Source of the DNA: Archangium primigenium | GTDB taxonomy: Bacteria; Myxococcota; Myxococcia; Myxococcales; Myxococcaceae | Assembly: GCF_016904885.1 (NCBI RefSeq) | Contig: NZ_JADWYI010000001.1 | Location: 4,092,001-4,156,000, forward strand | DNA length: 64,000 bases | Direction of reading: 5' to 3' | Shown here: in pieces, positions 28,643 to 36,342 of the stretch | Numbering within the stretch: position 1 is the stretch's first letter | Layout: every line of letters starts with the position of its first letter | Notes under the pieces: model-generated | The model's input: only the letters and a program-made list of their open reading frames with translations | Told to the model about the DNA's origin: nothing | Database searches by the model: none | Translations under genes and position numbers: made by a program

Positions 28643-29416
28643 ATGAAACTCCAAGGCAAGCGGGCCCTCGTCACGGGGGCGGACTCGGGAATCGGGCAGG
28701 AGATCGCGGCGCTGTTCGCACAGGAGGGCGCGGACGTCGCCATCATCTACCACACGGACGAGAAGGGCGCGCAGGAGACGCGCCAGCGCGTGGAGAAGCA
28801 CGGGCGCCGCGCGCTCGTGCTCCAGGGGGACGTGGGGGACTCGGCCTCCGTGAATGCCTTCTTCCAGCGCGCGGTGAAGGAGCTGGGGGTCCTCGACATC
28901 CTGGTGAACAACGCGGGCCAGGCCATGGGCGAGAGCGTGCCGGTGGCCGAGCTCAAGGACGAGCAGGTCGAGAAGATCCTCCGCGTCAACCTCATGGGGC
29001 CGCTCTTCTGCGCGCGCCCCTTCATCCAGTTGCGCAAGGCGAACGGCGGCAAGGGCCGCATCGTGAACATCAGCTCGGTGGCCCAGCACCTGCCCACCTC
29101 CCAGAGCGCGCCCTACGGCATGTCCAAGGCGGGCGTGGGCTCGTTCACCCGCAGCCTGTCGGTGGAGCTGGCGCCGGATCGCATCAACGTCAACGGCATC
29201 GCCCCGGGCCTCATCCAGACGCCCATGACGCAGAAGCGCCTGGACGATCCCAAGGAGCGCGAGAAGTCGATGAAGGAGATTCCCTGGCACCGCCCCGGCC
29301 AGCCCGAGGAGATCGCCCGGCTGGCGCTCTTCCTCGCCTCGGACGATGGCGACTACGTCACGGGCCAGACGTGGGTGATCGACGGCGGCCTGACGATGAA
29401 CTGGGGCGGCGCCTGA
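28643..29416 (+). CDS. Short-chain dehydrogenase/reductase (glucose/ribitol dehydrogenase type)
   Basis: The 257-residue classical SDR has the NAD(P)-binding TGADSGIG (11-18), NNAG (89-92), catalytic Ser of NISS (~144), Tyr158 and Lys162 (YGMSK), and the C-terminal GQTWVIDGGLTMNWGG typical of glucose 1-dehydrogenase-like and general stress SDRs. The substrate cannot be read from sequence. It starts 66 bases after the PKS operon on the same strand and could be co-transcribed as a tailoring reductase, but it equally resembles stress-type SDRs not tied to polyketides. ATG 28643 was chosen because the SDR fold begins at MKLQGKRALVTG. Its stop lies 3 bases from the convergent P450 stop. Confidence 0.9.
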   Translation: MKLQGKRALVTGADSGIGQEIAALFAQEGADVAIIYHTDEKGAQETRQRVEKHGRRALVLQGDVGDSASVNAFFQRAVKELGVLDILVNNAGQAMGESVPVAELKDEQVEKILRVNLMGPLFCARPFIQLRKANGGKGRIVNISSVAQHLPTSQSAPYGMSKAGVGSFTRSLSVELAPDRINVNGIAPGLIQTPMTQKRLDDPKEREKSMKEIPWHRPGQPEEIARLALFLASDDGDYVTGQTWVIDGGLTMNWGGA

Positions 29417-29419
29417 GCC

Positions 29420-30775
29420 TCAGCGCGCGCTGATGTGCACGGGAAGTTCCTCGGAGGGCCGCAAGGTGATGAGCGGCTCGGCCCGGAGCGTGTAGCCGAC
29501 CACCATGCGCGGGCGGTGCCGCTGGGCGAGCGTGGCGAGGATGAGCACGCCCTCCATGAGGGCGAAGTTGTTGCCGATGCACTGCCGCGGCCCCCCGATG
29601 AACGGGAAGTAGGCGTAGCGGGGCCGCGCGGCGACGCGCTCGGGGGTGAAGCGGTCCGGATCGAAGCGCTCGGGCTCGGGCCAGAACTCCGGCAGCCGGT
29701 GCGTGGCGTAGGGGCTCAGGTCGAGCATCGTGCCGCCGCGCACCCGGTAGCCACAGATGACGTCGTCCTCCACGATGGAGCGGCTGAGGATGTAGATGGG
29801 CGGGTAGAGCCGCATGGCCTCGTCGAGGACGCGTCGGGTGTACTCGAGCCGGGGCACGTCCTCCACGGTGGGCGGGCGGCCCGCGAGCACCCGGTCCAGC
29901 TCCGCGTGCAGGGTGCGCTCGGCCTCGGGGTTCTGCTCGAGCAGGGCCCAGGTCCAGGTCAGGGCCGTGGCGGTGGTCTCGTGGCCCGCGAGCAGCATGG
30001 TGAGCACCTCGTCCTGCACGTGGGCGTCATCCATGCGCGCCCCCGTCTCCTCGTCCTGGGCGAGCATGAACATGGACAGCAGATCGCCGTGGTCCTCCAG
30101 GTTCCGGCGGCGCTCGGTGACGAGCGTGCTCACCACCTGGCGCAGCGAGCGATTGGCCTCGCGGAAGGCCCGGTCATAGGCGGTGGGAAGGATGGGGGGA
30201 ATCAGCCGCAGCGTGCGGAAGCGCCCCACGATCTGCTCGCTGAGGACGTTGAAGGAGGCGGACACGGCGTCCGTCTGCGCGCGCACGTCGGTGCCGAGCA
30301 GCGCCTCGCCCACGATGCGCAGGGTGAGCTCCAGCATGTCGCGGGACGCCCGGCGCGGCTCCCCCGAGCGCTGGGACTCGCTCCACTGCTCGGACAGCTC
30401 CTGGGTGGCGCGCACCATCTGGGTGGCCATGGCGGCGATGCGGGCGCGGTGGAAGGCGGGCTGCGCGAGCCGGCGCTGCTTGAGCCACGTGTCGCCCTGG
30501 CTGGTGAGCAGGCCGTCCCCGACGACCCGCCGCATCAGCGAGTAGCTGACGTGGTCCTTGGTGTAGTTGCGCACGTTGTCCTGGAGCACGTGCTTGACGC
30601 CGTCCGGATGCGCCACGAGGTAGGAGCGGCGCGGCCCCAGCCGGTAGGTGGAGACGGGGCCGTACTCCCGGGAGGCACGCCGCAGGAAGCCCAGGGAGTC
30701 GCGGCGCACGTCGCGGATGACCCCGAGCAGGGGCAGGCCTCGGGGGCCGGTGGGACTGAGGGGCGACGGGGTCAT
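29420..30775 (-). CDS. Cytochrome P450 monooxygenase
   Basis: The 451-residue soluble P450 has all hallmark motifs: the oxygen-binding I-helix (AGHETTATAL), the K-helix ExxR (DEAMRLYPP), the PERF region (FDPDRFTPE) and the haem-binding loop FIGGPRQCIG with the thiolate ligand Cys399. It lacks a membrane anchor and fused reductase, so it needs external redox partners; none is encoded nearby. Its style resembles bacterial CYP102/CYP110-type fatty-acid or terpene hydroxylases. Position next to the PKS operon suggests polyketide tailoring, but it is convergent to that operon and is probably transcribed with the GH13 and TetR genes upstream. ATG 30775 has GGAG about 9 bases upstream. Confidence 0.92.
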   Translation of the reverse strand: MTPSPLSPTGPRGLPLLGVIRDVRRDSLGFLRRASREYGPVSTYRLGPRRSYLVAHPDGVKHVLQDNVRNYTKDHVSYSLMRRVVGDGLLTSQGDTWLKQRRLAQPAFHRARIAAMATQMVRATQELSEQWSESQRSGEPRRASRDMLELTLRIVGEALLGTDVRAQTDAVSASFNVLSEQIVGRFRTLRLIPPILPTAYDRAFREANRSLRQVVSTLVTERRRNLEDHGDLLSMFMLAQDEETGARMDDAHVQDEVLTMLLAGHETTATALTWTWALLEQNPEAERTLHAELDRVLAGRPPTVEDVPRLEYTRRVLDEAMRLYPPIYILSRSIVEDDVICGYRVRGGTMLDLSPYATHRLPEFWPEPERFDPDRFTPERVAARPRYAYFPFIGGPRQCIGNNFALMEGVLILATLAQRHRPRMVVGYTLRAEPLITLRPSEELPVHISAR

Positions 30776-30798
30776 GGCGCGGCTCCGGTGTCTGGACG

Positions 30799-32142
30799 TC
30801 ACGCGGGGACGAGGATCCGCCCCGAGCGGGGCGCGAGCCCCTCCAGCGGCAGTCTGCCATCCCGGACGCGGAAGGAGGCACTGGGGTCGAGCGCATCCAC
30901 GAAGACACTCCCCTCGGGCCGGCCCGCCTCCAGGCTCAAGGTGGCTGGGGTGGGGGCGGCGTTGACGGCGACGAGGACCCGCTGGCCCTCGTGTTCGCGG
31001 GCGAAGGCGAGCTGCTCGGAGGCCACGAAGAGCTGCCGGTAGCTGCCCCGACGCAGCGCGGGGGTGGCGTGGCGGATGCGCGCCAGCCGCGCCACGAGCG
31101 AGGTCAACGGGCTCTCGCCGGGCGCCTCGAGGGCGGGGCGCAGCGGCGCGTCGTCGCCCCCGTGCTTGCGGCCCTGGAGGCCCCATTCGCTGCCGTAATA
31201 GACGGACGGCACCCCCGGCATGCCGAACAGCAGCACGTGCAGGGGCACGAGGTGGGCGGGCTCGCGCAGGGTGCTGGCGATCCGGTCCACGTCGTGGTTG
31301 TCCACGAAGGCGTAGAGCGACAAGTCCTTGTAGAGGCCGCCCTCGCCGAACTGGCGGTGCAGGGAGTGGGCGATCTCGAAGTAGTTGCGGTCGTTGTGGC
31401 TGGAGTACAGCCCCTTGTAGCACTCGTAGTTGGTCGCCGAGTCGAGCGTCTGGGGATTGACCAGCCGCCGGTAGTCCCCGTGGATGGCCTCGCCCAGCAG
31501 CCACAGGTCGGGCTTCACGCGGTGGCGCCAGGCGGCCAGCTCCCGCAGGAAGTCGAGGTCCATGTCCTCGGCCACGTCGAGCCGGAGGCCGTCGATGCCA
31601 AACGCGGAGATCCACCCCTCCACCACGCCGAACAGGTAGGCGCGCACCTCGGGGTTGCGCAGGTTCCACTTCACCAGGCTCGCGTGGCCGCGCCACGTCT
31701 CGTAGGCGAACGCATCCCCGAGCGGGCTGCGCTGGCGGAAGTCGACCCCCGCGAACCAGTCCCGGTAGCGCGACTGCTCGCCCCGCGCGCGCAGATCCTG
31801 GAAGGCCCAGAAGTCCCGCCCCACGTGGTGGAAGACCGTGTCGACGACGAGGCGGATGCCCGCCGCGTGCAGCTCGTCCCGCCACTGGCGCAGGTCCGCG
31901 TTCGTGCCCAGGCGCCGGTCCACCCGCGTGTAGTCGGCCGTGTCATAACCATGCGTGCCCGACTCGAAGACGGGGCCCAGGTACACGGCGTTCATGCCCA
32001 GGGCGCGCAGGTGCGGCGTCCACCCGCGCAGCCGGGCCAGCCGGGAAACGGGAGGAGACTGAAAGTCATTGCGCGCGGGCGCGCCGCACAGTCCGAGCGG
32101 GTAGAGGTGATAGACAATGGCATCCGAGGCCCATGAAGGCAT
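30799..32142 (-). CDS. Alpha-amylase family (GH13) glycoside hydrolase
   Basis: The 447-residue protein is a GH13 (beta/alpha)8 barrel. The catalytic triad is complete: nucleophile Asp189 (DGLRLDVAE), acid/base Glu218 (LLGEAIHG) and Asp284 (FVDNHD). Other conserved pieces are VVDTVFHHVG and MPGVPSVYYGSEWG. There is no signal peptide, so it acts on alpha-1,4-glucans or maltodextrins in the cytoplasm, most like cyclomaltodextrinase or neopullulanase enzymes. I chose ATG 32142 because GGAG lies 6 bases before it; GTG 32154 is an alternative. It sits 23 bases upstream of the P450 gene and 72 bases downstream of the TetR gene, forming an apparent operon. Confidence 0.9.
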   Translation of the reverse strand: MPSWASDAIVYHLYPLGLCGAPARNDFQSPPVSRLARLRGWTPHLRALGMNAVYLGPVFESGTHGYDTADYTRVDRRLGTNADLRQWRDELHAAGIRLVVDTVFHHVGRDFWAFQDLRARGEQSRYRDWFAGVDFRQRSPLGDAFAYETWRGHASLVKWNLRNPEVRAYLFGVVEGWISAFGIDGLRLDVAEDMDLDFLRELAAWRHRVKPDLWLLGEAIHGDYRRLVNPQTLDSATNYECYKGLYSSHNDRNYFEIAHSLHRQFGEGGLYKDLSLYAFVDNHDVDRIASTLREPAHLVPLHVLLFGMPGVPSVYYGSEWGLQGRKHGGDDAPLRPALEAPGESPLTSLVARLARIRHATPALRRGSYRQLFVASEQLAFAREHEGQRVLVAVNAAPTPATLSLEAGRPEGSVFVDALDPSASFRVRDGRLPLEGLAPRSGRILVPA

Positions 32143-32214
32143 GGCGATCTCCACTTCCGCGCACGAGACGCGGGAAGGTTGTCTGGGAAGACGGGCCGGG
32201 GGGGGCCCGGGGTG

Positions 32215-32781
32215 CTACGAATAGATTCCGTATGAGAAGTGCTGGACGGCCTGCCGGGCCGTGGCGTCATTCAGGGTGCAGCGGCCCTCCAGGGCCATTC
32301 CCACGTAGGTCTGCAACAGGCCGAGGAAGGCCTCGGCGTGGACGGCATGTCGCTCGCGCATGTTGCCGTGCTGCTGGGCCGCGCGGCGGAAGAGCTCCAG
32401 CAATAGCGCACGCTGTCTGTCATTGATGCGGGCCGCGGTCGGGCGGGCCTCGCTCTCCGGCGGCGCGAACCGGAGCGCGAGCAGCAACCCGCTCAAGAGC
32501 GGCTCCTCGCGGGCGAACTGGAAGCAGACCTCGGTGGTGCGCTGGAGCGTCCCGGGCAGGTCTCCCCGGTACTCCGTCGCCTGCTCGAGCCGGAGGAGCC
32601 AGGGCTCGCAGCGCTCGTGCAACAGCGCGTCGAGCAGCCCGCGCTTGTTGCCGAAGTGATGGTAGAGCGTGGGCTTGGTGATGCCCGAGGCCTCGCAGAT
32701 TTCCTGCACGCCAATGGCGTCGTAGCCGCGCGCGGCGAAGAGCTTCAAGGCCTGGCTCTGGATGAGGGCTCGCGTCTCCAC
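32215..32781 (-). CDS. TetR/AcrR-family transcriptional regulator
   Basis: The ~188-residue protein has the TetR N-terminal helix-turn-helix: ALKLFAARGYDAIGVQEICEASGITKPTLYHHFGNKRGLL. The C-terminal helical domain, which should bind a small ligand, resembles no specific subgroup I can name. A GTG start at 32781 is preferred: it leaves the usual few residues before the fold and places a perfect 18-bp palindrome 8 bases upstream. Starting further upstream would make the palindrome coding. It heads a minus-strand unit with the GH13 and P450 genes, which it probably autoregulates. Confidence 0.88.
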   Translation of the reverse strand: METRALIQSQALKLFAARGYDAIGVQEICEASGITKPTLYHHFGNKRGLLDALLHERCEPWLLRLEQATEYRGDLPGTLQRTTEVCFQFAREEPLLSGLLLALRFAPPESEARPTAARINDRQRALLLELFRRAAQQHGNMRERHAVHAEAFLGLLQTYVGMALEGRCTLNDATARQAVQHFSYGIYS

Positions 32782-32787
32782 GCCAGG

Positions 32788-32816
32788 GATATACCGATCG
32801 GTATATTGAGCGACAA
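32788..32816 (-). promoter_or_regulatory. Candidate promoter of the TetR-GH13-P450 operon
   Basis: On the minus strand TTGTCG (32816-32811) and TATATC (32793-32788) are 17 bases apart. The start of transcription would fall at about 32781, the G of the GTG start, suggesting a leaderless mRNA. The operator palindrome fills the spacer and the -10. Confidence 0.45.
32789..32806. promoter_or_regulatory. Perfect 18-bp palindrome, probable TetR operator
   Basis: ATATACCGATCGGTATAT reads identically on both strands with no central spacer. It overlaps the candidate -10 and spacer of the TetR operon and lies 8 bases from the GTG start, the classic place for autorepression. Confidence 0.75.
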
Positions 32817-32988
32817 CCCAACAGAGCGGGACCGTTCGCGCACCAGCCATTCCGTGGAGCGCCTGCCCGCCAGGCCGTGAATGCGAGGGAGCGGGCGAGC
32901 GTGGCTGAAGACTCCGTGTCTACACTGGAAATCATGGGCTCGGATCGGCGCCTTCTCTCCGTAGGAGCGACACGGACGCTCCGTCTAG

Positions 32989-34272
32989 ATGACACGTGAC
33001 GCCATGGATTCGGCGGCGGCGCCGCGCCGCGAACTGAGGCAAGATGGGGTGTACGTGACCGCCATGAGTGATTCCGCGGGCCGGAGTGCCTCTTCTCTCT
33101 CTCCTGGGAGTGATGAATCGTTGCAGCGCCAGCTCGAGGCTTCCGATGAGCGTCTGCGCGCCGTGCTCGGTCAGACGGACGGCATCGTCATGGAACTGGA
33201 CGCGGAGGGCCGCTGCTTGTCGGTCTGGGCCCGCTCGGACGATCTGCTGGCGGCACCGCAGGCGTCGATGCGCGGGCGCAGGCTGCACGAGATCCTCGGG
33301 CCCGAGACCGCCGAGCCCATGGTGGAGCGAGTCAGCCGCGTGGTGGCCACGGGCCATTTCGACCGCTTCGAGTACGCCCTGGAGGTGGCGGGCGGACGCC
33401 GCTGGTTCTGCTCCGAGGTCCTGTCGCTCTCCCCCCTGCCGAGCGTGACCTTCCTCATCCGGGACATCACCTTGCAGAAGACCCTGGAACTGCGCCTGTT
33501 GCAGGCGGACCGGCTCGCCGCGCTGGGAACCCTGGCGGCGAGCGTGGCGCACGAGGTGAGCAACCCCCTGGCCTTCATCTCCTCCAACCTCAACTTCGCC
33601 CTCAAGGGCCTGGCCGAGCTGTCCAAGCTGCTGCGGGGCGAGGGTGGGACCGCCGAGCTGTCGGCCGCGTCGGTGGTGCTCGACGAGTGCGCCGAGGCCC
33701 TGGACGAGGCGCGACAGGGCACGCAGCGGCTCTCGCACGTCACGCGGGACCTGAAGACCTACGCGCGGGGCGAGGACTCGGTCGAGGATCTGGCGGACGT
33801 GGAGAAGGCGCTCACGCGCTCCATCCACATGTCCCTGGGCACCATCAAGATGCGCGCCCGGTTCATCAACCGCTTGAGCGAGGTGCCGCGGGTCAAGGGC
33901 AGCGAGGAGCGCCTGGGGCAGGTCTTCCTCAACCTGCTGCTCAACGCCGCGCAGGCCATCCCCGAGGGGACCCCGGACCGCCACACGGTGGAGGTGACCC
34001 TGCGCGAGGAGGCCCCCTGGGTGGTGGTGGAGGTGCGCGACTCGGGCAACGGCATCGCGCCCGAGCACCTCAAGCGCATCTTCGATCCCTTCTTCTCCAC
34101 CAAGCCCGTGGGCGTGGGCACGGGCCTGGGCTTGTCCATCAGTCACAGCATCGTGAAGGGCCTGGGCGGGGACATCCAGGTGGAGAGCCGCGTGGGCGAG
34201 GGGACGTGCTTTCGCGTGCTGCTGCCCATCAAGGAACTCTCCCCGACGTCCTCGGACGACGACCCCGAGTAG
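32989..34272 (+). CDS. PAS-domain sensor histidine kinase (soluble)
   Basis: The protein (up to 427 residues) has a PAS domain (~52-160, GIVMELDAEGRCLSVW to FLIRDITLQ), a DHp helix with H-box His188 (SVAHEVSNPLAFI) and an intact HATPase: N-box (NLLLNAAQAIPEG), G1 (VRDSGNGI), F-box (FDPFFSTKP) and G2 (GTGLGLSIS). There is no transmembrane segment, so it senses a cytoplasmic signal. No response regulator lies beside it. This is an orphan kinase of the NtrB-like subclass with a short insert between the H and N boxes. The start is uncertain: ATG 32989 gives the longest product, but ATG 33064 (MSDSAGRS) or GTG 33055 fits a compact N-terminus better. No strong Shine-Dalgarno sequence separates them. 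Confidence 0.9.
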   Translation: MTRDAMDSAAAPRRELRQDGVYVTAMSDSAGRSASSLSPGSDESLQRQLEASDERLRAVLGQTDGIVMELDAEGRCLSVWARSDDLLAAPQASMRGRRLHEILGPETAEPMVERVSRVVATGHFDRFEYALEVAGGRRWFCSEVLSLSPLPSVTFLIRDITLQKTLELRLLQADRLAALGTLAASVAHEVSNPLAFISSNLNFALKGLAELSKLLRGEGGTAELSAASVVLDECAEALDEARQGTQRLSHVTRDLKTYARGEDSVEDLADVEKALTRSIHMSLGTIKMRARFINRLSEVPRVKGSEERLGQVFLNLLLNAAQAIPEGTPDRHTVEVTLREEAPWVVVEVRDSGNGIAPEHLKRIFDPFFSTKPVGVGTGLGLSISHSIVKGLGGDIQVESRVGEGTCFRVLLPIKELSPTSSDDDPE

Positions 34273-34286
34273 CGCCAGGGCGGGAA

Positions 34287-34688
34287 CTACTCGCCGCCGC
34301 TCCACGCGTTGGCGTTCTGTGCGTCCAGCGGTCCGCGCTGGGGATTGACGATGCAGAAGCGCTGGCCCGTGGGCGCTTCCATCACCCACCAGCGCTTGAT
34401 GAAGGCCACGCGTTTGGCCCCGAGCGCCTCGAGCCGCTTCGCCTCCGCCTCCAGGTCATCCGCCTCGATGTCCAGGTGGATGCGGCCGGGGTGGTCCACC
34501 CGCTGGATGAGCACCAGGGGCTCCTCGGACGAGGTCGCCAGCTCGCGGTACCCGGGGCTGTCGGCTTGCGGCGGCTTCACGTCGCGGCCGAGCGCCTGGC
34601 TCCAGAAGTCGGTGGCCCGCTCGAGGTCCTCGGACTGGCAGTCGATGACGAAGGTGCTGAGTCGGCTGTGGTGCATGGTGGGCGCCAT
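34287..34688 (-). CDS. VOC-superfamily (glyoxalase/bleomycin-resistance-like) protein
   Basis: The 133-residue protein has the paired beta-alpha-beta-beta-beta modules of the vicinal oxygen chelate fold: FVIDCQSEDLERATDFWSQALG at the start, IHLDIEADDLEAEAKRLEALGA in the middle and a C-terminal APTGQRFCIVNPQR. Such small proteins are dioxygenases, lyases or antibiotic-binding proteins; the role here is unknown. ATG 34688 is used; ATG 34676 (MHHSRL) is close and equally possible, since neither has a Shine-Dalgarno sequence. The gene is divergent from the DUF4336-like gene and convergent with the kinase. Confidence 0.82.
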   Translation of the reverse strand: MAPTMHHSRLSTFVIDCQSEDLERATDFWSQALGRDVKPPQADSPGYRELATSSEEPLVLIQRVDHPGRIHLDIEADDLEAEAKRLEALGAKRVAFIKRWWVMEAPTGQRFCIVNPQRGPLDAQNANAWSGGE

Positions 34689-34756
34689 GCTGGAAGCGCG
34701 GACAGGGACGTGCCAACCGTGTTCACGCGGTGTGTTCGGCGTGTGACGCCCCGGGT

Positions 34757-34762
34757 TAGGGT
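34757..34762 (+). promoter_or_regulatory. Candidate -10 element for a leaderless DUF4336-like mRNA
   Basis: TAGGGT lies exactly 8 bases before ATG 34771, which lacks a Shine-Dalgarno sequence. Spacing and hexamer match the folE upstream region (TAGGTT, 8 bases). Confidence 0.3.
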
Positions 34763-34770
34763 GGCGCCCC

Positions 34771-35490
34771 ATGGCCTCCAAGATCTCCGACGACTGGAAC
34801 GTATTGCGGCACGGTCCGCTGGTACCGCTCTCCGACAACCTCTGGTGGGTGGAGGGCGATCTGCCGGACATGTCGCTCAAGCGCGTGATGACGGTGGCGC
34901 GCCGCGGGGACGGCACGCTCGTCATCCACAGCGCCATCGCCCTGGGCGACAAGGAACTGCGCGAGCTGGAGGCACTGGGTCGGCCCGCGGTCCTGCTCGT
35001 GCCCAATGGGCTGCACCGGCTGGACGCGCCCGCCTACCTCAAGCGCTACCCGGACCTGAAGGTCTACGCGCCCCGGGGCAGCCGCGCCAAGGTGGAGGAG
35101 CGGGTGCGCGTGGACGGCGCCTACGAGGACTTCCCGGCCGACGACACGGTCCGGCTGGAGACGCTGGACGGAGTGAAGGAGGCCGAGGGCGCGATGCTCG
35201 TGCGCTCGAAGGACGGGACGACGGTGGTGCTCAACGACGCCGTCTTCAACATGGATCCGAAGAAGGATGTGCTGGGCTGGCTCATCACCACCGTCATGGG
35301 CTCGGCGCCGGGCCCGCGCGTCTCCCGGCTGAGCAAGCTCCTGTTCATCAAGGACAAGGCGGCGTTCCGCGAGAACCTGAGGCGCTACGCGGAACTGCCC
35401 GGGCTCGTGCGGCTCGTGGTGGCACACGAGAAGGTGGCGCACGGGGACGACGCGGCGCGCGCGCTCCAGCGCGCCATGACGTTCCTCTAG
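34771..35490 (+). CDS. DUF4336-like protein (metallo-beta-lactamase-fold-like hydrolase relative)
   Basis: The 239-residue protein resembles DUF4336: an N-terminal beta-rich part (LSDNLWWVEGDL, MTVARRGDGTLVIHSAIAL), LLVPNGLHRLDAPAYLKRYPDLKVYAP in the middle, and a segment TTVVLNDAVFNMDP. The sequence order recalls the metallo-beta-lactamase fold, but the HxHxDH zinc motif is not present; only an isolated His in NGLHRLD is seen. A hydrolase activity is therefore unproven. No signal peptide is seen. It is divergent from the VOC protein gene. Confidence 0.72.
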   Translation: MASKISDDWNVLRHGPLVPLSDNLWWVEGDLPDMSLKRVMTVARRGDGTLVIHSAIALGDKELRELEALGRPAVLLVPNGLHRLDAPAYLKRYPDLKVYAPRGSRAKVEERVRVDGAYEDFPADDTVRLETLDGVKEAEGAMLVRSKDGTTVVLNDAVFNMDPKKDVLGWLITTVMGSAPGPRVSRLSKLLFIKDKAAFRENLRRYAELPGLVRLVVAHEKVAHGDDAARALQRAMTFL

Positions 35491-35494
35491 CCCG

Positions 35495-36328
35495 TCACAG
35501 CCGCCAGGAGAGCTTGAGCCCGCCGCTCACCAGGCTGCGCTCGGCGCCGAGCACGGGCAGGGCCGCGCCGAGCTCCGCGCCGAAGTGCTCGCCCGCGCGA
35601 AAGCGCAGGCCGATCGCGGGGGCCACGGAGTCGAGCCCCGCCCGGCGGCCCAGGCGCACGTTGGCGTCGAGCACGGCGGCGAAGCCCGAGCACAGGGCGT
35701 ACGCGGCACCCGCGTTGAGCAGCACCCCGGCGCGGGGCTGGGCGGCGGCGGCCCCGAGCCCCAGGTCCGCGTCCACGCCCGCGTAGCCGTGCACGTCGAA
35801 GCGGGGCACGGGGCGGTAGAGCACCGCGGCGCCCACCTCGCCGCCGAGCGTGCGGGTGCGCGGGCTCGCGAAGGAGGTGGGCAGTTGCAGCCGGACGCTC
35901 GGGGCCAGGGCGAAGGCGCCCCGGGTGAAGCCGAGCCAGGTGCCGCCCACGGTGAGCTGGCCCAGGGTGAGCCGCGAGCCGGTGAGCGAGGCGTTCTGCA
36001 CGTACTGGAAGCGCGGCACCTCGAGCGTGGCGAACAGCTCCACGTCCCGGCGCACGGCGAGGCTGCCGGACACGAGCCCCGTGGCGGTGATGGCGCCATA
36101 GAGGTTCTGGGTCTCGATGAGGGCCTGGCCCTGGACGCCCAGGCCCACCTCGGTGCGAGGGCAGGCGCGGCGGCCGGTGGCCACGTCGGCGGCCTGGAAG
36201 CCGAAGGGCACGGGGCCCTCGGGGAGCGCGGGGGACACCCAGGTGTCGCACGGGCCCTCGGCCCGGGCGGCGGGGGCCGCGAGCAGGAGCGGCACGAGTG
36301 CGGCGAGCAGCGGTCGGAAGGGATTCAC
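35495..36328 (-). CDS. Predicted outer-membrane beta-barrel protein
   Basis: The 277-residue product has a clean signal peptide (MNPFRPLLAALVPLLLAAPAARA) when begun at GTG 36328, with GAGGG just upstream. An alternative GTG at 36346 overlaps the preceding gene's stop by 4 bases. The mature protein consists of amphipathic beta-strands (VELFATLEVPRFQYV, LTVGGTWLGF, FALAPSVRLQLP) and ends in ...GGLKLSWRL, an aromatic/hydrophobic C-terminus expected of BAM-inserted barrels. Its substrate is unknown. It is coupled to the PHP-domain lipoprotein gene, so the pair may form a surface system. Confidence 0.7.
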   Translation of the reverse strand: MNPFRPLLAALVPLLLAAPAARAEGPCDTWVSPALPEGPVPFGFQAADVATGRRACPRTEVGLGVQGQALIETQNLYGAITATGLVSGSLAVRRDVELFATLEVPRFQYVQNASLTGSRLTLGQLTVGGTWLGFTRGAFALAPSVRLQLPTSFASPRTRTLGGEVGAAVLYRPVPRFDVHGYAGVDADLGLGAAAAQPRAGVLLNAGAAYALCSGFAAVLDANVRLGRRAGLDSVAPAIGLRFRAGEHFGAELGAALPVLGAERSLVSGGLKLSWRL

Positions 36329-36342
36329 GGATGGCCCTCGGT

